Assembly (NCBI RefSeq): GCF_000148645.1
Contig: NC_014541.1
Span: 682,001 to 746,000, forward strand
Origin: Ferrimonas balearica DSM 9799
GTDB lineage: Bacteria; Pseudomonadota; Gammaproteobacteria; Enterobacterales; Shewanellaceae
Direction: 5' to 3'
DNA: 64,000 nt
Positions 30,235 to 39,360 of this stretch are shown one piece after another. The first letter of the stretch is position 1. Every line of letters starts with the position of its first letter. Position numbers and translations under genes: made by a program. The notes beneath the pieces were generated by a model, which searched no databases, was not told where the DNA came from, and worked only from the letters and a program-made list of their open reading frames with translations.

Positions 30235-31170
30235 TTGGGACTCAACCGCTACGTCCATACCCTGGGCCACTATATGACGGCCCGATACGGCCAGAAGATC
30301 CATAAGCTGACCATCGATGCCGCGTTTACCTGCCCCAACCGGGACGGCAGCCTGGGCGTGGGCGGCTGCACCTTCTGTAACGTGTCCTCCTTCAGTGCCG
30401 AGCACGGCAGCAAGGCCAGTGTGGCGGAGCAGTTGCAGGCGGGCCGGGCTCGCCGTGAAGGGGAGCAGCGCCGGGCGGATAAGCGCTACCTGGCCTACTT
30501 CCAGGCGTACACCTCCACTTACGACGAGTACGCGGTACTGAAGCGCAAATACGAAGAGGCGCTGGCGGTGTCCGACATCGTCGGCATCTGTGTGGGCACC
30601 CGTCCCGACTGTGTACCGGACGAGGTGCTGGCGCTGTTGGCGGGCTACCAGCAGCAGGGGATGGAGGTGTGGCTGGAGTTGGGGCTTCAGACCGCCAATG
30701 ACAGCACGCTGAAAAAGATCAACCGTGGCCACGACTTTGCCGCCTATGCGGACACTGTGGCGCGGGCCCGCTTATACGGCCTGAAGGTGTGTACCCACCT
30801 GATCCTTGGGTTGCCCGGTGAGACCCCGGCCGACGCGGAACAGACCCTGCAGCAGGTGCTGGCGGTGGGGACGGATGGCCTGAAACTGCACCCTCTGCAT
30901 GTGGTGGAGGGAAGCATTATGGCGAAGCAGTGGCGGGCGGGTCGTTTGGCGCTGTGGGACCAGGACACCTATATGGATTGCGCCGCCAGGCTGATCCAGC
31001 ACACCCCGGCTGAGGTGGTGTACCACCGGGTCAGCGCCTATGCGCGTCCGCCGGAGTTGATTGCGCCGGATTGGTGCGGCGACAAATGGCTGGTGATGAA
31101 TGGCCTGATTGAGCGCCTGAAGCGCGATGGTGGCCAGGGCAGCGCGTTGGGCCAGCCCTTTACCGCCTGA
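30235..31170 (+). CDS. yhcC: YhcC-type (TIGR01212) radical SAM protein
   Basis: The protein (311 residues from TTG 30235) opens LGLNRYVHTLGHYM and has the family cysteine arrangement FTCPNRDGSLGVGGCTFCN, which binds the [4Fe-4S]/SAM cofactor. VWLELGLQTAND and THLILGLPGET are typical radical-SAM barrel motifs. YhcC-like proteins also sit next to gltB in E. coli; their reaction is not established. TTG 30235 has GGAG six bases upstream and lies downstream of the promoter; the frame is open back to 30160. Confidence 0.85.
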   Translation: MGLNRYVHTLGHYMTARYGQKIHKLTIDAAFTCPNRDGSLGVGGCTFCNVSSFSAEHGSKASVAEQLQAGRARREGEQRRADKRYLAYFQAYTSTYDEYAVLKRKYEEALAVSDIVGICVGTRPDCVPDEVLALLAGYQQQGMEVWLELGLQTANDSTLKKINRGHDFAAYADTVARARLYGLKVCTHLILGLPGETPADAEQTLQQVLAVGTDGLKLHPLHVVEGSIMAKQWRAGRLALWDQDTYMDCAARLIQHTPAEVVYHRVSAYARPPELIAPDWCGDKWLVMNGLIERLKRDGGQGSALGQPFTA

Positions 31171-31229
31171 CCCCCGAGTCGGCCGGCACCCGTCCACGAT
31201 ATCGGCCCCGACGGATTCCAGACGACCAA

Positions 31230-31260
31230 CAAAAAAAGCGCCCCATCGGGCGCTTTTTCT
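31230..31260. terminator. Bidirectional terminator between yhcC and folE2
   Basis: Stem AGCGCCC/GGGCGCT with loop CATC, A run before and T run after. It serves both convergent genes. Confidence 0.9.
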
Positions 31261-31270
31261 ATTGAGGGGC

Positions 31271-32218
31271 TCAGTACGGCTGGTAGCCGCCCTCAACCCC
31301 TTTGGTGTCCACGGCCACGGCGTCGTGGGCGTGCAGGCTTTCGAGGTGATTCACCCGCAGCCAGAAGTCGTTGAAGCTCTCGCTCTGGTCCAGGGTGTGC
31401 TTGAGGCGACGGGCCGCGTCTTCCACAAACATCAGGTTCTGACCGTTGAGGCGGGCAAACTCCTGCTCATCTTCCCGTTTTACCGCGGCCTGAACCGGGG
31501 TTTTCAGCGCGTTTTCAATCGCCTCCACCAGGGCCAGGATCGGCAGTTCATTCAGGGCGTCGTTCAGCTTAACCTTCACTTCGGCGATGCTGCGCTGGCT
31601 GTGAGGGGTGGCGACGATGCCGCTGGTGGTGCCGAGCCATTGGTGCACGGTATCCAGGTCAATCTGCTGCTGGCCGTGGAACTTAGCTTCAAAGGCGTCC
31701 TGGATCAGCTGGCGCGCCAGCGCGGCCGAGCAGGGGCAGGTGGAGGAGTAGGCTACGTCCACCTTGAGTTCCAGATCGAGCTGGCCCTTGTCGAGACGAC
31801 CGGTCAGAACAACCGGGTAGTTGCGCCAGCCGTGGTTACCGGACAGCAGCGCCGGACGGCGCAGGTGGTAATCAAAGGCAAAGGAGACGTGGGCGCGGTC
31901 AGACAGGGCATCGTGGCTGCTGATAAAGGTGTCCAGCAGGGCTTTGAGGCTCTGCAGGGTCAGTTCCTGTTCCAGCGACAGTTTGTCCAGCGCCAGGTAC
32001 AGGCGGGACATGTGGATCCCCTTGGCCTGGGGCTCTGCCAGATTTACGAAGGCTTCGATCCGGGTGCTGATCTGCCGTGCCTGGCCGTCATCGGCCTTAA
32101 TGGTCATCGGCATTTCGATGTTGCTCATCCCGACCCAATCCAGCGTGCCGGTGACTTGCGCCTTAGCACTGGTGGCCACATCGGGCATCTTTGTCGGCAT
32201 GTTGAGGTTCTCCGTCAT
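31271..32218 (-). CDS. folE2: GTP cyclohydrolase FolE2
   Basis: The 315-residue enzyme opens the folate pathway from GTP with a metal-tolerant active site, replacing zinc-dependent FolE. Family motifs include [12 protein letters not shown] near the N-terminus and the cysteine-bearing [14 protein letters not shown]. In many bacteria folE2 is a zinc-starvation gene; the region upstream has TTATAAT on the minus strand (about 32253-32260) as a likely -10, but I could not make out a full Zur dyad. Monocistronic. Confidence 0.93.
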   Translation of the reverse strand: MTENLNMPTKMPDVATSAKAQVTGTLDWVGMSNIEMPMTIKADDGQARQISTRIEAFVNLAEPQAKGIHMSRLYLALDKLSLEQELTLQSLKALLDTFISSHDALSDRAHVSFAFDYHLRRPALLSGNHGWRNYPVVLTGRLDKGQLDLELKVDVAYSSTCPCSAALARQLIQDAFEAKFHGQQQIDLDTVHQWLGTTSGIVATPHSQRSIAEVKVKLNDALNELPILALVEAIENALKTPVQAAVKREDEQEFARLNGQNLMFVEDAARRLKHTLDQSESFNDFWLRVNHLESLHAHDAVAVDTKGVEGGYQPY

Positions 32219-32375
32219 CTGTATTCCACCCGGTACTGCATGAAGGGCGGCGATTATAACACGCGGTCGGATGTCGACACATGGTTAAACCCTACGAAAC
32301 CTTGCATAGGAGTGTTCCAAAAAGTCGATTAGACCGCGTTTTGGCAACTCGACCCGCTGCGCGGGGGGCCACACG

Positions 32376-35300
32376 TTAGCGCAGCTGGCGGACCCCTCGC
32401 AACCATGGATTTTGTGGGGCCTTGGGCAACGCCTCCAGCGCCTGCTGGGCGCTGGCCTTGTCGGCAAAGCTGCCCCACAGGATCTGGTACCAGCCATTGT
32501 GCTGGTGGATCGCCACCGGTTGCGGCAACTGGTGCTGACGGATAAAGGCTTCGGCACTGGCCAGCCCCTTGGTGGCGGCCATCTGCCAGGTCAGGTTACC
32601 GGCGGGTTGGGCAGCCAGCCAGGCATCGGCGTTGCTGGTGTCGGTTGCGGCCGCTGCGGTTGTCGCCGCGCGCGTCGGTGCCGCGGACGGTGCCGGGGCA
32701 TCAATCGCTTCCCGCTTCAGGTCACCCACGCGGCGCACCAGAGGCAGGTCGTTGGCAAACTCCTTGGGCAGGTCGCGCAGACCAAATCGAGCGGAGCGCT
32801 CGCTGGGATACTGGCCGGAGAGCAGCAGGTGCATCGGTTTGCCAGCGCGCATCACGGTGATCTGCTCCAGCGAAAGGGCCGGGAACTGGGCCTTAAGGCG
32901 CGCCAGGTTAAATACCTCGCGGCTGGCCGCCAGTTGCAGGGTGTAATCCTCGTCGGCCATACGCGCCAGCGGTGCTTCGGCTTTGGGCAGTCTGGCCACC
33001 GGGGTGACCGCTTTGGGCTGGTCAACAATCGGCTGCGGCGGGGCGATAACCGGGGCCACCACCTCAGCAGCCGGTTGCATGGGGCTGCCGGCCAGCACGT
33101 CGATGGGGATGGTCCAGTCCCGGCGGGGTTCGCCCTGGCCACCGATGTTGAGCGGGTGGATCGGCACCTGCGGTTTGAGTTTGCGGGCTTTCAACTGGCC
33201 TTCATCCAGGATCACGTAGTAGTTGCCCGGCGGAATCGCAGGCAGGGCAAACTGACCCTCGGCGTTGGAGCGGGTTTGCAGCAGCGTATTGTGGTTGAGG
33301 TCCACCAGGGTCACCGGCATGTTGGCTACTGGGCCGTAGGGGGTCATCAGGGTGCCATCCACATCGGTGACCCGCACCAGAGCCAAGTCGACTTCGGTAC
33401 GTTGGCCCGGCAGGGGCATCACCTCAACCGGGCCGCCACGCAGCGCAGTGCCCGGCGGCAGATGACGCGGGTCGATCTCGATGCGGTAGAGGCTGTTGGC
33501 CGGCACCTGGCGCAGCAGGATCTCGCCCTGATCGTCACTCACTTCACGGGGCCAGCTCGGCGCGGTGCTGATGGCCAGGCCGGCCATCGGCTGGTCGTGG
33601 CGGTCGAAGTGGCCGTTGTTGTTGCTGTCGAGGAACACCCGAACCACCATATCGGACAGTTGCGGGCGCAGCGCTTCGGCCGCCAGACCATCGCGGTTGT
33701 CGCGGTAGTTGATGGCGAAGGTGGCGGTGGTGTTGACCTGCCAGTTGCCGCGGGTATCCACGCCGCCCTGCAGACCGAGGGTAAACCAGCGGTAGCGGTA
33801 CGCCACCTCATGGCCGAGGCCGAAGCGGCTCTTACGCTCTTCCGGGTCGAGGTACCACAGCTTGGTCTGGTTGTAGAACCCGTACATCGGGCGCCAGCGC
33901 AGGCGGGTTTCCAACTCTTCCACCCCTTTGCCCCACTGGTACTTGGCGTTACCGGACAGGCTCCAGTCGTAACCGGTGGTGCTGAACAGCACCTCACCGC
34001 TTTGGCGTTCAAGACGCGTGTCGTACTGGGTGTCGTAACGGTACAGGTGGCTGAAGCTGACCGGGCCGAGCTGGGAAGAGATGCGGTTCTGGTAAACCGA
34101 GAAGGTTTCACCACCGTCCTGGGGGCTGTACTTGGCGGCACCAAAGGCATACTGCCAGCCGCCCAGACGCCAGGTCTGGCCCTCCAGCCAGGCTTCGGTT
34201 TCCCGCTTCAGCGCGCGCTCCTGCTGGTCGATGCGATCGTTGCGCATGTCGCCGTTGTAGTGGTGGTCGATGCGCAGGTGGTGGTTGGCGCCGAGGCGAC
34301 GGGTCCAGCCCGCCATGTAGGCGTTGTTGCCCTCATCATCGCGCAAACCTTCCACCACCCAGCTGCTGCCAAACAGGTCGGCGGAGACGTTGGCGCCGTA
34401 GAAGTGGCGACTCTCCAGTTCCACCCGGCCCCAGTCGTCGTAGGCCAGCTCCTGGTTGTAATAGCTGAGTCCGGCGCTGATGGCGTTGGTGATGCCGTAA
34501 TCGGCACGGATCGCCATCTGGTTGCGGGCGCCCAGTTCACTTTCCTCTTCCGGGGTCAGATTGTTGAAGATGAACTGGGTGTTGTCGATGTACATGGCAT
34601 TGAAGCCCACCTCCCCCTTACCGACATGCTGTCCGGCCTGGATGGTTTCCCGGCGCATCTGGTGTTCGCCGTTATTGCCATAGAGGTGCAGTTCAAAGAC
34701 GTTGGCACCGCCGAGCAGCGGCACGTCCAGAAAACGATAGCGTCCGGACTCATCGGCCTGGGTAAAGGCCAGCAGCACGCCGTTGCGGTACAGGTGGATC
34801 TGCCAGTCCGGTGGCGCGTTACCCTCCAGTGCGGTGGTGCCGAAACGGTGGCTTTTGGGGGTGGCCAGGTTGCTGATCTGGAAACCCAGACCTTCGCTGG
34901 CGCCGGACATGATGTTGTCCCCCAGGTAGCTGACGTCACCGGCCTGGTAGCGGCCCAGGTTGAGCGGCAGCGCTTCGCTGACGTCCCCCAGGTCGCGGGA
35001 AAAGCGCAGCCGGTATTCACTGCGCTCATTGGCCAGCTTGGTGTAGTTGAACTCGTAGCTCTGTCCCAGTACGTCACCGGTGCTGATCAGGCCGAACTGG
35101 TAGTCCTCGGTCAGCATATCCTTGCCCATCACCGCGGCGTTGCCGTAGGCGAACACCATCGGGTCGGACAGGTCCTCGTAGGGGTGGGGATGGATCGGAT
35201 CGAAACCGGCGCTGTGGAAGCGATGCTGCAGGCCGAGCTGGGCCATCTGGGATTGTTGCTTCTCCAGCCGAATCACCGCAGGCAGCGGGTAGGGGCTGGT

Positions 35301-35741
35301 GATGGAGAGGCGGCTGGCCGGGCGGTTAAAGCTGAGACTGATGGGCAGCAGCTGCTGGATCAGTTCGGCGTCGAGATAGAGGTCGGCGCTGTCGCGGCCC
35401 CAGGGGCGCGCGGGATCCAGCTCAAAACGCTCCAGCCCCCGACGGGCTTCGTCCTGGTTCAGGTCGAGCATAAAGTTGGCGTTCTCCCCAGCCACCCAGC
35501 CATTGGCACTGGCGGTGTTGGGGTTAACCTGAATCTCCAGCCCCAGTGCGGCGCTTAACGCCTGCAGGGGAACCAGTGTCCGCTGTTCGTAGCGGTAAAC
35601 CACCAGTGGTTGTTCCAACTGGTGACCTTGGCTGAACAGGGTAAAGGTCTGGATCTGTTTCGGGGCCAGGGGGACTTCCCGGGCTTGAACGGTTTGAGCG
35701 CAGGTCAGCGCACCCACTACGGCTAAGGTGACAGCTCGCAT
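32376..35741 (-). CDS. Usher-like outer-membrane barrel protein with two SPOR-like domains
   Basis: The 1121-residue precursor has a signal peptide (cut near VQA-REV, residue 20). Next is a copper-amine-oxidase-N-like domain (VPLQALSAALGLEIQVN) and a long beta-strand region with an usher-like plug (SGRYRFLDVPLLGGANVFEL). Two carboxypeptidase-regulatory/SdrD-B-like domains follow (VRVFLDSNNNGHFD; GPVANMPVTLVDLNHN). Two C-terminal segments look like SPOR repeats (YTLQLAASREVFNLARL; WQMAATKGLASAEAFI...YQILWGSF). There is no chaperone or pilin gene beside it. SPOR domains bind denuded peptidoglycan, so a septal or wall-linked barrel is plausible. Confidence 0.6.
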   Translation of the reverse strand: MRAVTLAVVGALTCAQTVQAREVPLAPKQIQTFTLFSQGHQLEQPLVVYRYEQRTLVPLQALSAALGLEIQVNPNTASANGWVAGENANFMLDLNQDEARRGLERFELDPARPWGRDSADLYLDAELIQQLLPISLSFNRPASRLSITSPYPLPAVIRLEKQQSQMAQLGLQHRFHSAGFDPIHPHPYEDLSDPMVFAYGNAAVMGKDMLTEDYQFGLISTGDVLGQSYEFNYTKLANERSEYRLRFSRDLGDVSEALPLNLGRYQAGDVSYLGDNIMSGASEGLGFQISNLATPKSHRFGTTALEGNAPPDWQIHLYRNGVLLAFTQADESGRYRFLDVPLLGGANVFELHLYGNNGEHQMRRETIQAGQHVGKGEVGFNAMYIDNTQFIFNNLTPEEESELGARNQMAIRADYGITNAISAGLSYYNQELAYDDWGRVELESRHFYGANVSADLFGSSWVVEGLRDDEGNNAYMAGWTRRLGANHHLRIDHHYNGDMRNDRIDQQERALKRETEAWLEGQTWRLGGWQYAFGAAKYSPQDGGETFSVYQNRISSQLGPVSFSHLYRYDTQYDTRLERQSGEVLFSTTGYDWSLSGNAKYQWGKGVEELETRLRWRPMYGFYNQTKLWYLDPEERKSRFGLGHEVAYRYRWFTLGLQGGVDTRGNWQVNTTATFAINYRDNRDGLAAEALRPQLSDMVVRVFLDSNNNGHFDRHDQPMAGLAISTAPSWPREVSDDQGEILLRQVPANSLYRIEIDPRHLPPGTALRGGPVEVMPLPGQRTEVDLALVRVTDVDGTLMTPYGPVANMPVTLVDLNHNTLLQTRSNAEGQFALPAIPPGNYYVILDEGQLKARKLKPQVPIHPLNIGGQGEPRRDWTIPIDVLAGSPMQPAAEVVAPVIAPPQPIVDQPKAVTPVARLPKAEAPLARMADEDYTLQLAASREVFNLARLKAQFPALSLEQITVMRAGKPMHLLLSGQYPSERSARFGLRDLPKEFANDLPLVRRVGDLKREAIDAPAPSAAPTRAATTAAAATDTSNADAWLAAQPAGNLTWQMAATKGLASAEAFIRQHQLPQPVAIHQHNGWYQILWGSFADKASAQQALEALPKAPQNPWLRGVRQLR

Positions 35742-35896
35742 CTTCCCACAAGAACGTTGAGGTTATCGATTTTGGTCGGGAGGATACCATTGATTAACTT
35801 ACAAAGTGATGGGAAAACGCGCGTGTTGTGACCCTTAGCTTGCCGTGATAGTTTGAGTCTGGACTCGAATTTCACCTCCGGACCTTGGAGAAATAC

Positions 35897-36259
35897 ATGA
35901 CAGCTGCTGCCCACGAGCACTTGGACACCGTTACCCTCGATCAATACTGCGCCGCCATCGGGGCTGCCACCCTGCTCAAATCCGTCGTGGTATTTGAACA
36001 GATGGCCCCGGAATACGTGGATGCCATCGCCCGTGGCCTGGAGTCCGGCGATAAGGATCAGGTGCTGTCTGAGGCGCATAAGTTGAAGGGGGCGGCCGGT
36101 TCGGTTGGCCTGAAGCGCATCCAGGAGTTGTCTCAGGCCCTGCAGTGTGGTGATGAACCGCGTTGGGAAGGGGAGCATCAGCAGTGGTTCGCGGCCATTC
36201 GTGAGCACATGGACAACGACCTGACCAGTCTGAAACATTACCTGACTGAGCGCGCCTGA
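35897..36259 (+). CDS. hptA: Free-standing histidine phosphotransfer (HPt) protein, HptA-like
   Basis: The 120-residue protein is a single HPt domain; the phospho-accepting histidine lies in LSEAHKLKGAAGSVGLKRI, the classic motif. In Shewanella the Arc system is split: a sensor kinase (ArcS) works through a separate HPt protein, HptA, to phosphorylate ArcA. Here the gene is convergent with arcA, 64 bases apart, which supports the same role. TTGGAG lies six bases before ATG 35897. Confidence 0.85.
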   Translation: MTAAAHEHLDTVTLDQYCAAIGAATLLKSVVVFEQMAPEYVDAIARGLESGDKDQVLSEAHKLKGAAGSVGLKRIQELSQALQCGDEPRWEGEHQQWFAAIREHMDNDLTSLKHYLTERA

Positions 36260-36274
36260 ACCGGCGCACTCAAA

Positions 36275-36307
36275 CAAAAAAGGCTGCCCGAAGGCAGCCT
36301 TTTTTTA
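36275..36307. terminator. Bidirectional terminator between hptA and arcA
   Basis: Stem AGGCTGCC/GGCAGCCT with loop CGAA, bounded by an A run and a seven-base T run. Confidence 0.93.
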
Positions 36308-36323
36308 TGACTGAAGCGAGTGC

Positions 36324-37043
36324 TTAGTGCTCGTTCAGGGCACCACAGAAGCGGTAGCCTTCGCCGTGAATGGTGGCGATGATCTCCGGAGTTTCCGGGT
36401 GGCTTTCGAAGTGCTTGCGGATGCGACGGATGGTCACGTCCACAGTACGGTCGTGGGGCTTCAGCTCACGGCCGGTCATCTTCATCAGCAGGTCGCTGCG
36501 GGACAGGATCTTGCCCGGGTTCTCAACAAAGTGCAGCAGAGCGCGGAACTCAGAGCGCGGCAGCTTGAAGGGTTCGCCAGTCGGGCTGATCAGGGAGCGG
36601 CTGTTGATCTCGAGAGTCCAGTCGTTGAAGTGGTAGTACTCAACCTGGGGCTTCTCTTCGCTGGTTTTGCCAGCGTTCACGATGCGGTTCAGCAGGTTGC
36701 GAGCACGGATGGTCAGCTCGCGCGGGTTGAACGGCTTGGTGATGTAGTCATCAGCACCAATCTCCAGACCCAGAATCTTGTCCACTTCGTTGTCACGGCC
36801 GGTCAGGAAGATCAGGGCGATGTCATCCTGCTCACGCAGCTCACGGGCCAGCAACAGGCCGTTTTTGCCAGGCAGGTTGATGTCCATGATGACCAGAGAG
36901 ATCTTGTGGGTCTTCAGGGCGTTGTGCATCTCATCACCGTCGACAGCGACAGTAACGTTGTAGCCTTCGGCTTCGAAGATGCTTTTGAGGGTGTTGCTGG
37001 TGACGGCTTCGTCTTCAACGATGAGGATGTGCGGATTTTGCAT
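36324..37043 (-). CDS. arcA: Aerobic respiration control response regulator ArcA
   Basis: The 239-residue OmpR-family regulator represses aerobic metabolism genes under low oxygen. The receiver phosphorylation site is the Asp in [14 protein letters not shown]; the switch lysine is in [12 protein letters not shown]. The C-terminal winged helix ends GEGYRFCG. The sequence is very close to enterobacterial ArcA. No arcB lies in the window; the convergent HPt gene is the likely phosphate donor. Confidence 0.97.
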   Translation of the reverse strand: MQNPHILIVEDEAVTSNTLKSIFEAEGYNVTVAVDGDEMHNALKTHKISLVIMDINLPGKNGLLLARELREQDDIALIFLTGRDNEVDKILGLEIGADDYITKPFNPRELTIRARNLLNRIVNAGKTSEEKPQVEYYHFNDWTLEINSRSLISPTGEPFKLPRSEFRALLHFVENPGKILSRSDLLMKMTGRELKPHDRTVDVTIRRIRKHFESHPETPEIIATIHGEGYRFCGALNEH

Positions 37044-37591
37044 GTTAGCTACCTAAAGCGCTGTTCGACACAAATCAAAGCCAGTGGCGTACCACTAACC
37101 ATTAAGCGTATGCAAAGTCCCTTTTATTGCCACATACAGCCAGTCAGGGGATGTAATCGTGGCTGCAGTTTCCTGCAAGGTGTGCTCCGACATTCAACGC
37201 GTTACCGCGTTCGGGGCTGTTCACCTTGTGGGACTGAAAATACCCCAAAATGGTTCAACAGTTCGCCAACTTTTGTTAACGGGCCGCCTTTTTTGGGGCG
37301 CGGATCACAAATTGTTCGACTTTTGACGAGGCGCAAAGATGAGTTTGTTTCGAATTTCCACTGGTTTATGCCAGTGAAAGTCGTCAGCTCGTTAATCGAT
37401 GGCGCCATTCTACCTGCGCGGGTTGCCAGAACCAGCGGAACCCGGAGGGTTTGGGTTAAAGTTGTGATCGCTTTCGGTTTTATCCCCGGCTTTGGGGGCT
37501 GTCACGGTATCCACACCCTGCTTAAATGTAAACACTGAACCCGGGTTGTGACAGTGATCACGACAGGTCCGGTTAAGAAACGGACAAAAGT

Positions 37592-37621
37592 TTGACAGTG
37601 ACCGGCCATTTGCGGTGTGAT
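37592..37621 (+). promoter_or_regulatory. lysC promoter
   Basis: TTGACA (37592-37597) is a consensus -35 box; TGTGAT (37616-37621) after an 18-base spacer is a modest -10. The start near 37628 lies just before the lysine aptamer. The stretch 37044-37591 between arcA and this promoter must hold the arcA promoter; I could not assign boxes there. Confidence 0.55.
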
Positions 37622-37640
37622 GTGTGCCTCTCTCGCCAAG

Positions 37641-37822
37641 CGGGAGAAACAGAAGAGGTGCGTTGCCCAGGTAAGCCGGAGCAGGAGAGCGAACTCCGCC
37701 AATGCCGGCCCAGGGGGAGCAACGCCGAGATGGTGAACCGTTCGACTCGGAACACCGTCGGCCACCGGGGCTGAATCTCCGGGGCTGTCACCATTGGATG
37801 TAGGTGGAGAGCTTCTGGAAGA
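37641..37822 (+). ncRNA. Lysine riboswitch (L box)
   Basis: The leader follows the E. coli lysC aptamer closely. Landmarks in order are AGAAGAGGTGCGTTGCCCAG (37651-37670), GGAGAGCGAACTCCGCC, GCAACGCCGAGATGG, GGGGCTGAATCTCCGG (37776-37793), CTGTCACC and GTGGAGAGCTTCTGG (37803-37817), which closes the basal stem. Lysine binding should reduce lysC expression. This is recognised by eye from conserved blocks, not by a covariance model. Confidence 0.93.
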
Positions 37823-37865
37823 AACCCCGTGATTGCACGATGTTTGCGGGTGCCCCATCCAGACT

Positions 37866-37891
37866 CTCCGAACGGCTATATTGGTTCGGAG
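37866..37891 (+). promoter_or_regulatory. SD-sequestering hairpin of lysC
   Basis: CTCCGAAC (37866-37873) pairs with GTTCGGAG (37884-37891), which contains the GGAG ribosome-binding site four bases before ATG 37896. This fits a riboswitch that acts on translation initiation. Confidence 0.7.
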
Positions 37892-37895
37892 CACA

Positions 37896-39278
37896 ATGAA
37901 CACACACACTTTTTCCCCTGTCTCTCTGACGGTTGCCAAGTTTGGCGGCACCTCGGTGGCTGACTATGCCGCCATGGATCGCTGTGCCGATATTATCCTC
38001 GCCGATCCCAGCGTTCGGGTTGTGGTGGTCAGCGCTTCCAGCGGGGTCACCAACTTGCTGGTGGCGCTGTCTGCGGGTGTGGCAGAGAACGACAAACGCC
38101 TGGCCCTGTTAGGGCAGATCGCCGCGATTCAGTACCAGATCCTCGATGCCCTGGGGCGTCCGGCGGAAGTGGCTGCCACTCTGGATCAGCTGCTGACCGA
38201 GATGGACAAACACAGTGCGTCCCTGGCTCACCTGCCTGGCGAACCGGCCAGGGTGGATGCCCTGCTGGCGCTGGGGGAGCAGTGTTCCTCGCTGTTATTT
38301 GCCGAGTTGCTGCGCCAGCGTGGAGAGCCGGCCCGAGCCCGGGATGTGCGCGAAGTGATGCGCACCGACAGCCATCATGGTCGCGCGACCCCTCAGCTGC
38401 AGGAGCTGGCTCAGCTGGCTCAGGGCCGCTGGGCCGTGGGGTTGAACGCGGAACGGATCGTGACCCAGGGCTTTATCGGGGCTGACGCCGATGGCAATAC
38501 CACAACGTTGGGCCGGGGCGGCTCCGATTTCAGTGCAGCCTTGTTGGCCGAGGCGTTGGGGGCGGACAACCTGGCGATCTGGACCGATGTGGATGGGATA
38601 TACAGCTGCGATCCCCGCTTGGTAAGTGGCGCCCGTCCCATCCCGGAGCTCTCCTTTGATGAAGCGGCGGAGATGGCCACCTTTGGCGCTAAGGTGCTGC
38701 ACCCGGCCACCATTCTCCCGGCAGTGCGCTCGGGTTGCGCGGTCTTTGTGGGCTGCAGCCGCAGTCCGGAACTGGGCGGTACCTGGATCCGCAATCAAAC
38801 TGAACTCAACCCGGTCTACCGGGCGGTGTCGTTGCGCCGCAACCAGACCCTGCTGACCGTACACAGCCTCAATATGCTGCATGCCCAGGGTTTCCTGGCG
38901 GAACTGTTCGCCATCCTGGCGCGTCACCGCATCAGTGTGGATTTGATTACCACCTCCGAGGTGTCGGTGGCGCTGACTCTGGATAGCACCGGTTCTGACA
39001 GTGGTGGCCGCGAACTGCTGACGCCAGCCTTGCTGGAGGAGTTGGGCCAGATGTGCCGGGTTGAGGTGGAGACCGGTCTGGCTCTGGTGGCGGTGATCGG
39101 TAACCGCATTGCGACCACCGCCGGAGTGGGCAAGCGGGTGTTTGAAGTACTGGAGAACCATAACGTGCGGATGATCTGTCAGGGGGCCAGTGCCCATAAC
39201 CTGTGCTTCCTGGTGGATGGTAGCGAGGTGGATCCGGTGGTGCAGGAGTTGCACGGTCGATTGCTGGAGCAGGTATAA
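37896..39278 (+). CDS. lysC: Lysine-sensitive aspartate kinase III
   Basis: The 460-residue enzyme phosphorylates aspartate in the first step to lysine, threonine and methionine. VAKFGGTSVADY is the N-terminal kinase motif; GRGGSDFSAALLAEAL and WTDVDGIYSCDP follow; two ACT domains form the C-terminus. The single-function length and the lysine riboswitch identify it as LysC rather than ThrA or MetL. ATG 37896 is used rather than the earlier in-frame 37833 because the SD hairpin ends just before it. Confidence 0.95.
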   Translation: MNTHTFSPVSLTVAKFGGTSVADYAAMDRCADIILADPSVRVVVVSASSGVTNLLVALSAGVAENDKRLALLGQIAAIQYQILDALGRPAEVAATLDQLLTEMDKHSASLAHLPGEPARVDALLALGEQCSSLLFAELLRQRGEPARARDVREVMRTDSHHGRATPQLQELAQLAQGRWAVGLNAERIVTQGFIGADADGNTTTLGRGGSDFSAALLAEALGADNLAIWTDVDGIYSCDPRLVSGARPIPELSFDEAAEMATFGAKVLHPATILPAVRSGCAVFVGCSRSPELGGTWIRNQTELNPVYRAVSLRRNQTLLTVHSLNMLHAQGFLAELFAILARHRISVDLITTSEVSVALTLDSTGSDSGGRELLTPALLEELGQMCRVEVETGLALVAVIGNRIATTAGVGKRVFEVLENHNVRMICQGASAHNLCFLVDGSEVDPVVQELHGRLLEQV

Positions 39279-39306
39279 AAAGGGGCGCCGTATGGCGCCC
39301 CTTTTG
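39277..39306 (+). terminator. Terminator of lysC
   Basis: Stem AAGGGGCGCC/GGCGCCCCTT with loop GTAT and flanking A and T runs; it overlaps the stop codon by two bases. Confidence 0.9.
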
Positions 39307-39360
39307 GCTGATGAATCGTTGCCCTTTGCCTTGGTTACCGGATAACGCAGCCCGCCTTAT

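Noticed and set aside
32219-32280. Zur box upstream of folE2
   Set aside because: Only a TTATAAT-like stretch is present, better read as a -10 box; no full dyad.
32412-35558. A 1048-codon plus-strand frame opposite the usher-like gene
   Set aside because: Antisense shadow: low complexity (Gly, Val, Gln, His), no domains, no start signals. The minus frame has a signal peptide and domains.
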